Positions 14,574 through 19,348 of a stretch of 19,348 bases of DNA are shown here, one piece after another. Position 1 is the first letter of the stretch, and each line of letters begins with the position of its first letter. The DNA is taken from positions 1 through 19,348 of the forward strand of contig DOWS01000002.1 of assembly GCA_003519445.1 (NCBI GenBank), written 5' to 3'. A program made the position numbers and the translations under genes. This stretch comes from Candidatus Daviesbacteria bacterium. GTDB taxonomy: Bacteria > Patescibacteriota > Microgenomatia > Daviesbacterales > UBA10151. The notes beneath the pieces were generated by a model. It worked only from the letters and a program-made list of their open reading frames with translations. It had not been told where the DNA came from and ran no database searches.

Positions 14574-15019
14574 CAAAAGTATTAATCATTTCTGCGTCAG
14601 AGTCTGATTTACCTGTTATGGAAGGAGCGGCCAAAGTTTTAGAGGAATTTGGAGTGGAGCATGAGATGGCTGTTTCATCAGCCCATCGGTCTCCGGATCG
14701 CACTGTCGAACTGGTTAAAAAATTTCATGAGGAGGGTGGCAAAGTGATTATTGCCGGTGCAGGATTGGCTGCACATTTGGCCGGGGCAGTGGCAGCGCGT
14801 TTTCCGCTACCTGTGATTGGAGTTCCGCTTTCTAGTGGAGCGCTTGAAGGCATTGATGCACTTTTAGCAACAATGCAAATGCCTCCGGGAGTTCCCGTGG
14901 CAACAGTAGCCATCAATGGAGCTAAAAATGCCGGATTTTTGGCTGTTCAAATTTTAGCAACTTCAGACAGCAGCTTAGAAAAAAAATTAATTGATTATAA
15001 ACAAAAATTAGCTTTATGA
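14570..15019 (+). CDS. purE: PurE: AIR carboxylase / N5-CAIR mutase
   Basis: Forms CAIR. At 149 residues, it is of normal PurE length, with SASESDLPVM (usually GSxSD...M), SSAHRSPDRT (the AHRTP loop), AGAGLAAHLAGAVAA, PLSSGALEGIDALLATMQMPPGVPVATVAI and NAGFLAVQIL. These loops build the substrate and CO2 sites. The first motif has Ala in place of the conserved Gly, a small change. Class I PurE needs PurK to make N5-CAIR; no purK is in this window, so either purK lies elsewhere or this enzyme uses CO2 directly as class II enzymes do. The sequence alone does not settle the class. It overlaps both purB and purC by 4 bp. Confidence 0.94.
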   Translation: MTKVLIISASESDLPVMEGAAKVLEEFGVEHEMAVSSAHRSPDRTVELVKKFHEEGGKVIIAGAGLAAHLAGAVAARFPLPVIGVPLSSGALEGIDALLATMQMPPGVPVATVAINGAKNAGFLAVQILATSDSSLEKKLIDYKQKLAL

Positions 15020-15945
15020 CTGTATTGAAAACAGTAAACATTAAAGATTTTGGGAAAAAAATCCAGGGAAAAGTAAGGGATATTTATGTGCAGGGTGACA
15101 AAAGAATTTTAATCGCTACGGACAGGATTTCCGCATTTGACAGAAATTTAGGCTATATTCCTCAAAAAGGCGCAGTATTAAATCTTTTGGCCGCATTCTG
15201 GTTTGGAAAAACCAAAGATATTATTAAAAATCACTTAATTTCTGTGCCGGATCCCAATGTTAGTCTTGTTAAAAGCGCCAAGCTTATTCCCATTGAAATG
15301 GTAGTTAGAGGATATATTACAGGTGTCACAAATACTTCTATCTGGGGTTCTTATGAGGCCGGAGAAAGATTAATTTATGGTGTTAAGTTTCCGGAGGGTT
15401 TGCGGAAAAATCAAAAATTACCAAAACCTGTTATTACCCCAACTACCAAGGCTGAAAAAGGACATGATGAGAGATTGACTGAAAAAGAAATTGTGCAAAA
15501 GAAAATTGTTAGTTTGTCACAATGGAAACAGATGAAAAAAGCAGCTCTTGCTCTTTTTGCAAGAGGTCAGAAAATATGCGAAAAAGCAGGAATAATTTTG
15601 GTGGATACCAAATATGAATTTGGATTTTTGGATGGCAAGCTGATTTTAATTGATGAAATCCATACTCCTGACTCATCCCGTTTTTGGATTAAAAAAACCT
15701 ATCCGGAAAGATTTAAAAAAGGCCTGGAACCGGAAAATTTTGATAAGGAGATTTTACGGCTCTGGTATGCAAAAAAAGGATACAAGGGGGACGGCAAACC
15801 GCCCGAAATGAGCAAAAAATTAATTGCGGATTTATTCCAAAGATATATGGCAATTTATGAAAAAATTACCGGCAAAAAATTTGTACAAGATACCCCTAAA
15901 AATGTTAATAAGAGAATTCAAGATAATCTTCGTGGTATAATTTAA
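15016..15945 (+). CDS. purC: SAICAR synthetase
   Basis: Ligates CAIR and aspartate with ATP to give SAICAR. A 309-residue protein of the longer SAICAR synthetase type: GKVRDIY (18-24), ATDRISAFDRNLGYIPQKG (34-52), PIEMVVRGYITGV, WGSYEAGERLIYG, PKPVITPTTKAEKGHDE, VDTKYEFGF and IDEIHTPDSSRFW. All the ATP and substrate loops I can place are present. The start overlaps the purE stop by 4 bp. The last codons (RGII and stop) contain an extended -10 that probably serves prs. Confidence 0.95.
   Translation: MTVLKTVNIKDFGKKIQGKVRDIYVQGDKRILIATDRISAFDRNLGYIPQKGAVLNLLAAFWFGKTKDIIKNHLISVPDPNVSLVKSAKLIPIEMVVRGYITGVTNTSIWGSYEAGERLIYGVKFPEGLRKNQKLPKPVITPTTKAEKGHDERLTEKEIVQKKIVSLSQWKQMKKAALALFARGQKICEKAGIILVDTKYEFGFLDGKLILIDEIHTPDSSRFWIKKTYPERFKKGLEPENFDKEILRLWYAKKGYKGDGKPPEMSKKLIADLFQRYMAIYEKITGKKFVQDTPKNVNKRIQDNLRGII
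15933..15941 (+). promoter_or_regulatory. Extended -10 before prs, inside the purC 3' end
   Basis: TGG-TATAAT, the same nine bases as before the YgiT gene, lies 11 nt before the prs ATG at 15953. No good -35 or RBS is visible. It would let prs be made independently of the purine operon, with a leader of only a few bases. Confidence 0.45.
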
Positions 15946-15952
15946 ATAACCT

Positions 15953-16933
15953 ATGCCAAATAGTAATGGTTTTGTACTTTTAACAGGAACAGCCAATGTA
16001 AAATTGGCACAAGATATTGCTAAAATTTTGGCAAAACAAGTTGATGAAACTGTTTCCGAGTTTGCAGATGGCGAGAAAAGAATTATTATCCCTGAGAATT
16101 TAAGGAAACGAGATGTTTTTATTATTCAACCCACCTGCCCACCCGTTGACTCCAATATTATGGAACTTCTTTTAATGATTGATGCTGCCAGAAGATCATC
16201 CGCCTCTGAAATTACTGCCGTGATTCCTTATTTTGGCTACTCCAGACAGGATAGAAAAGATCGGCCCCGGGTACCGGTTTCCGCAGCGCTAGTGGCAGGA
16301 TTAATTGAGTATTCGGGAGCAGACAGAATTGTCACCATAGATATTCACTCCGAGCAAGAAGTAGGTTTTTCAAAAATCCCCTGGGATATATTATATGCAA
16401 GCTATAATTTACTGCAGGTTTTAAAAAAAGAATTCAAAGGGGAAAATCTGGTGGTGGCATCACCTGACAAAGGCGGGGTGCCAAAAGCCACCTTTTATTC
16501 ACACCATTTACAAGCTGACGGTTTGGCAATTGTATTTAAGGTAAGAGATGTTTACAGGGAGAATATTTCGGAAGCCCTGGATATGATTGGTGATGTCAAG
16601 GGCAAAGATGTTTTGTTAGTTGACGATATGATTGATACGGCCGGAACAATAGTTGGGGCTGCTAAACTGCTTAAAAGCCGGGGAGCAAAAAGTATTTCCG
16701 TGGCAGCAACTCACGGAATCTTTTCTCCTCCTGCCATGGAGCGAATTAACAAATCTTTTCTGGATAAAGTTTTTATTACCGACAGCGTGCCGCTTAAAAA
16801 AGAAATATTAAACAATTCCAAATTCAGGGTTGTGTCTGTTGCCCCACTTCTGGCAGAAGCGATTAAGTTTATTTATAATGGTGATTCCATTTCGGGTAAA
16901 CTTATACCTAAATCTCATGGCCACGAACGCTAG
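15953..16933 (+). CDS. prs: Ribose-phosphate pyrophosphokinase (PRPP synthetase)
   Basis: Makes PRPP from ribose-5-phosphate and ATP, the entry substrate for the pathway encoded around it. A 326-residue protein of ordinary class I length. Visible motifs: MELLLMIDAARRSSA, PYFGYSRQDRKDRPRVPVSA, IDIHSEQ with H132 (metal/ATP site), SPDKGG, the flexible loop FKVRDVYREN and the PRPP-binding loop VDDMIDTAGT (223-232). The 7-bp gap after purC carries no RBS; a TGGTATAAT just upstream may give it a near-leaderless transcript. Its C-terminal tail (KSHGHER) reaches into the convergent purM gene, and the two stop codons interlock. Confidence 0.95.
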   Translation: MPNSNGFVLLTGTANVKLAQDIAKILAKQVDETVSEFADGEKRIIIPENLRKRDVFIIQPTCPPVDSNIMELLLMIDAARRSSASEITAVIPYFGYSRQDRKDRPRVPVSAALVAGLIEYSGADRIVTIDIHSEQEVGFSKIPWDILYASYNLLQVLKKEFKGENLVVASPDKGGVPKATFYSHHLQADGLAIVFKVRDVYRENISEALDMIGDVKGKDVLLVDDMIDTAGTIVGAAKLLKSRGAKSISVAATHGIFSPPAMERINKSFLDKVFITDSVPLKKEILNNSKFRVVSVAPLLAEAIKFIYNGDSISGKLIPKSHGHER

Positions 16934-16935
16934 CG
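16928..16935. other. Palindrome holding both stop codons of prs and purM
   Basis: CGCTAGCG is self-complementary. prs stops with TAG at 16931-16933 and purM stops with TAG on the other strand at 16932-16930, so the two convergent genes overlap by 4 bp and leave no room for an intergenic terminator. Confidence 0.9.
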
Positions 16936-17982
16936 AAGATCCAAGGTACTGCCTTCAAAAATAATATTTTTTGGTTTGATCACAATTTTTCTTTCCCCTT
17001 CTTCTACAAATCCGCCGTCAAGAGATTCAAAACCATTTTGAGATATAATGTTTTGGGCTTTTTCAACATCTTCTGCTGATAAAAATATGGCATAATCCTG
17101 CCCCATGTTAAAAGTTTCATACATTTCATAATCATTTAAGTCCGCCTCTTTCTGAATAAATTTAAATACTTCCTGCGGCTCGAATAATTTTTCTATTACA
17201 TAAGTAAAGTTACGGGAAGATCTCATGATTTTTCTTAAACCATGACCCGTGATATTGGAAATATAGTGGATGTTAATGTCGCTGTCCAGTAAATCCTGGA
17301 TAAGTTTGGCATAAATATTTGTTTTAGTTAAAATTGTCTCTCCATCCGGTAATTTTTTAACAATAGCTCGAGCAAGTGATATGCCATTTGAATTTATGCC
17401 GTTACTTTTTAAAAGTAAAATTCTATCACCGGCAGATAAATTTTTATCCAGGATTAATCTTTTTTCAGAAGTGATTATTCCTATTGCACAGCCTCCTAAA
17501 TCAATAGTGTTTGGCGAAATGATACCTTTTAATGTTGGTGTTTCTCCGCCGCCCCAGGAAACTCCTGCCAAGTCGCAGGCGCTTTTCCAGCCTTGAATTA
17601 AATCCTGCATCCGCTTGCTGTCTTGCAGCCAGCTGTTATCTTCTATGGCCCAATAGGCATGAATCACCAGAGGTTTGGCGCCGACAGTCACTAAATCATT
17701 AATGATAGTGGCTACCGTATCATGACCAATCACATCGTAACCATCTCTTAGTTCATCGGCGACCAGATTTTTGGTACCCAGTCCTTCGATTACGGAGGCC
17801 ATGTAAATGTCACCTTGTTTCCAGACATAAGCAGATTCACCTCTGGTATCACTTACTTCTGAAAAACCGTTTTTAAGATTATTGCCTGTGGAGGCAGCAG
17901 CAGTTTGGGCTAATTTTTTAACAGGATCCTTAGTAGAATAATCATCACCTACTTGTGAATAAGTAATTTTTGACTTGCTCAT
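16930..17982 (-). CDS. purM: PurM: AIR synthetase (FGAM cyclo-ligase)
   Basis: Closes FGAM to AIR with ATP. I choose the ATG at 17982 (MSKSKITYSQVGDDYS), which gives 350 residues, the usual PurM length of about 345. The frame is open to an ATG at 18024, but those 14 extra residues (hydrophobic, MIKKMTLVLWYI) are atypical and a -10 box lies inside that stretch. From 17982, features are TYSQVGDDYSTKDPVKK (the family's TYxxAGVD start), GHDTVATIINDLVTVGAKP (from 86), WGGGETPTLKG (from 133), LGGCAIGIITSEKRLI and ISNITGHGLRKIMRS. It is somewhat divergent from textbook PurM but keeps the order of motifs. It is the only de novo step encoded on this strand besides purA, and it faces the end of the operon. 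Confidence 0.88.
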   Translation of the reverse strand: MSKSKITYSQVGDDYSTKDPVKKLAQTAAASTGNNLKNGFSEVSDTRGESAYVWKQGDIYMASVIEGLGTKNLVADELRDGYDVIGHDTVATIINDLVTVGAKPLVIHAYWAIEDNSWLQDSKRMQDLIQGWKSACDLAGVSWGGGETPTLKGIISPNTIDLGGCAIGIITSEKRLILDKNLSAGDRILLLKSNGINSNGISLARAIVKKLPDGETILTKTNIYAKLIQDLLDSDINIHYISNITGHGLRKIMRSSRNFTYVIEKLFEPQEVFKFIQKEADLNDYEMYETFNMGQDYAIFLSAEDVEKAQNIISQNGFESLDGGFVEEGERKIVIKPKNIIFEGSTLDLR

Positions 17983-17988
17983 CTTCAT

Positions 17989-17997
17989 AATATACCA
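17989..17997 (-). promoter_or_regulatory. purM extended -10 that fixes the start codon
   Basis: On the minus strand TGG-TATATT (17997 to 17989) ends 6 nt before the ATG at 17982, the same geometry as at purA. Transcription would begin at about that ATG, so the upstream ATG at 18024 would not be in the message. Confidence 0.5.
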
Positions 17998-18170
17998 TAA
18001 AACTAAGGTCATTTTTTTTATCAATGTTTTGGAATTCCCTTTCTGCTAATTCCTATTTATCTGATACTTCAGGACCATTCAATTTCCAAACTGCCATGTC
18101 CCGCTCTGTTTCCTTTTTTGACAAGTTCCTAAAAATGGACTTAAGGTTTTAAAAGTAGTAAAGTAAAAAT
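17998..18170. other. Intergenic region between purM and the copper-protein gene
   Basis: The largest non-coding gap in the window. It holds the upstream side of the purM promoter and a perfect TTGACA at 18118-18123. I see no RNA gene, riboswitch-like fold or repeat in it. Confidence 0.5.
18118..18147 (+). promoter_or_regulatory. Weak candidate promoter for the CopC-cupredoxin gene
   Basis: A perfect -35 (TTGACA, 18118-18123) is followed 18 bp later by TAAGGT (18142-18147), a poor -10. The ATG is at 18171. Only the -35 is convincing. Confidence 0.25.
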
Positions 18171-18920
18171 ATGAAAGCACCTTTTATAATAATTGCCTTG
18201 ATAGTTTTATTGGGTGGTGGGTTTTTACTTTTTAAAGGTCAAGAAACTCCTTCTACCTCTACCGTTTCACCATCCAGCTAGCCAACAAGTAAAAAGCAGT
18301 ATGTTTTTGAAAACCCTAAAAAGAGTGCCCACTTCGAGAGTAATACTCCAGCCCACGGCATGGTTTTAGCGGCAGTACCGATTAATGTGGTAATTGACTT
18401 TAATTTTGATTTGGCTAAACCATCGTCAATTAAAATTGAAATGGATGGTAAAGACTTAGGAGTAGGGGAAACTGTTATTGATAGTAATAAGTTATCCATG
18501 AGAAGAGATATTGATCCAAACGCGCCTGATGGAGTATACACAGTTGTCTATAATGCCTGTTGGCCTGACGGGTCCTGTCATGACGGAAATTTTCAGTTTG
18601 CAATTGATAGAAGTCTAGGCGCAGGATTTGCTGATATGACAAATAAAAAAGAAACGGAAATAAAATTATCCCAAATTATGTTTGATCCCCAAAATATCAA
18701 AATTAGCAAAGGGACCAAAGTGACATGGATTAATGATGATGGGGTAGGCCATTTCGTAAATACGGATTCGCATCCGGCTCATACTTATTATAAGGATCAA
18801 AATTCTAAAGCTTTAAAAAAAGAAGAAAGTTATTCAATAGTTTTTGAAATGAGCGGGATATACCCTTATCATTGCAGTGCCCATGCAGACACGATGATCG
18901 GAAATATCTTAGTTGAATAA
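18171..18920 (+). pseudogene. Membrane-anchored CopC-cupredoxin protein gene broken by an in-frame TAG
   Basis: Reading from ATG 18171 gives a transmembrane anchor (residues 4-22, FIIIALIVLLGGGFLLF), a Ser/Thr/Pro linker, then TAG as codon 37 (18279-18281). The same frame runs on without a break to TAA at 18920. After the TAG comes a CopC-like domain (about 52-153) with H54, PAHGMVLAAVP, DGVYTVVYNACWPDGSCHDG and H137. A plastocyanin-like domain (about 163-249) follows, with type 1 copper ligands H184 (GVGHFV), C225 and H228 (YHCSAH) and M232. An exported copper-binding or electron-transfer protein is expected. The first ATG after the TAG is codon 64, inside the CopC domain, with no GTG or TTG before it, so restarting there would lose the anchor and the first histidine. 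A nonsense mutation or an assembly error is likeliest; both domains look otherwise undamaged, so the change is recent. Confidence 0.75.
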
Positions 18921-18936
18921 AAGGTGTAAAATTTGC

Positions 18937-19348
18937 TCATTTTTTAGTAGCTTTCCCTATAATTTCTAAGATTACAGGTTCTTTGATCTTCATATAAGTT
19001 TTTGCATCTTGATTTGACAATTTAGCAGCCTTCATTTTGATTTCTGCGTATCTTTCAAAATCTTCCGGGTGAGTTATTAAATAATCCCTAAAGGAAGTTA
19101 TTTCTATCCAGTCCTTACTTCCTTTAAAAGTAAGGTGAATGTGATATCTTTCTTCATCGGAAACTTTTCTTCCATGGAACCATCTTTCATCAGTTCCATC
19201 ATCAGGATCAAAATAATATCCTGCTGCAATTAATTTAGATGAAACATTACTTAAATCATTTTTAGAATTAGCGGCAACGGCTATATCAATAATTCCTTTT
19301 CCACCCATTCCAGGAATAGAAGTACTCCCAATGTGTTCAATTAAAACA
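18937..19348 (-). CDS. GrpB-family (UPF0157) protein, 5' partial
   Basis: The frame is open to the window edge and reads VLIEHIGSTSIPGMGGKGIIDIAV, the GrpB-family signature (HIGSTSVPGLxxKPxIDI), so the ATG at 19308 is internal and the true start lies beyond the window. Further family features are a GYYF segment, FHGRK and HIHLTFKGSKDWIEITSFRDYLITHPEDFERYAEIK, the usual HLHV...FRDYL...YxxLK pattern. The fold belongs to the nucleotidyltransferase superfamily; the biological role of the family is poorly defined, and some members are fused to dephospho-CoA kinase. The usual KP after the signature is KG here. It converges on the copper-protein gene, 16 bp apart, and shows no link to the purine genes. 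Confidence 0.88.
   Translation of the reverse strand, partial: VLIEHIGSTSIPGMGGKGIIDIAVAANSKNDLSNVSSKLIAAGYYFDPDDGTDERWFHGRKVSDEERYHIHLTFKGSKDWIEITSFRDYLITHPEDFERYAEIKMKAAKLSNQDAKTYMKIKEPVILEIIGKATKK

Noticed and set aside
17983..18024. Upstream ATG giving purM a 14-residue hydrophobic N-terminus, read as a membrane signal
   Set aside because: PurM is cytosolic and normally starts near the MSKSKITYSQ segment; a -10 box lies within the extra stretch, so transcription probably begins after it.
18053..18124. Short minus-strand frame upstream of purM reading LSKKETERDMAVWKLNGPEV and three further residues, possibly a gene remnant
   Set aside because: Only about 23 codons from a TTG, no RBS and no family recognised; it could be chance.
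18279..18281. TAG as a recoded codon (pyrrolysine or other reassignment) in the copper-protein gene
   Set aside because: TAG ends the YgiT-type gene, prs and purM at the expected lengths, so it acts as a normal stop in this genome.
18360..18920. Independent gene starting at ATG 18360
   Set aside because: The ATG is inside the CopC domain, in frame with an upstream anchor and linker, and has no RBS; it is better read as the distal part of one interrupted gene.
3..19348. UGA-as-glycine genetic code seen in some CPR lineages
   Set aside because: Many genes here (purD, purL, HAD, purQ, purP2, purB, purE, GrpB) end in TGA at conserved C-termini and at ATGA overlaps.

Overview
This window looks like a purine-biosynthesis locus from a small-genome, AT-rich bacterium, most plausibly a member of the Candidate Phyla Radiation (Patescibacteria; Microgenomates-like is my best guess, from memory). 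The reasons are the low GC, genes packed with 1-4 bp overlaps, a PurN-PurD fusion, archaeal-type PurP enzymes in a bacterial setting, a short pilin-like membrane protein, and repeat-derived peptides inside core enzymes. The standard code with UGA as stop fits: many genes here end in TGA. The taxonomy is inference.

Layout. (1) Positions 3-7453, plus strand: an operon with translational coupling throughout, purN-purD fusion (5' end off the window), purL with a PurS-like N-terminus, a HAD hydrolase, purQ and guaA. (2) 7454-7768: a short unit carrying a YgiT-type zinc-finger gene, bounded on both sides by a 36-bp copy of the guaA 3' end. (3) 7812-8351: a membrane-anchored pilin-like protein. (4) 8356-9609, minus strand: purA. 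(5) 9664-16933, plus strand and divergent from purA: purP1, purP2, purH, purB, purE, purC, prs, almost all overlapping or abutting. (6) 16930-18024, minus strand: purM, whose stop codon interlocks with that of prs. (7) 18171-18920: a CopC-cupredoxin gene broken by an in-frame TAG. (8) 18937-19348, minus strand: a GrpB-family gene running off the window.

Together the genes cover ribose-5-phosphate to PRPP (prs), then GAR (purD), FGAR (purN), FGAM (purLQ), AIR (purM), CAIR (purE), SAICAR (purC), AICAR (purB), FAICAR (purP and/or purH), IMP (purH), then AMP (purA, purB) and the last step to GMP (guaA). purF, purK and guaB are not seen and may lie outside. Step 9 appears to be covered twice, by formate-dependent PurP and by the folate-dependent transformylase domain of PurH, and PurP itself is duplicated.

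Two further themes stand out. Several core enzymes contain repeat DNA translated in frame: heptanucleotide tandem repeats in purD, guaA and purB, and GC-rich palindromic or repeat elements in purL and at the start of purQ. In addition, several genes have a -10 box (often extended TGN-TATAAT-like) ending 5-11 nt before the ATG, which suggests leaderless or near-leaderless transcripts. I saw no tRNA, rRNA, CRISPR array or riboswitch. No stretch longer than 300 bases lacks a gene.
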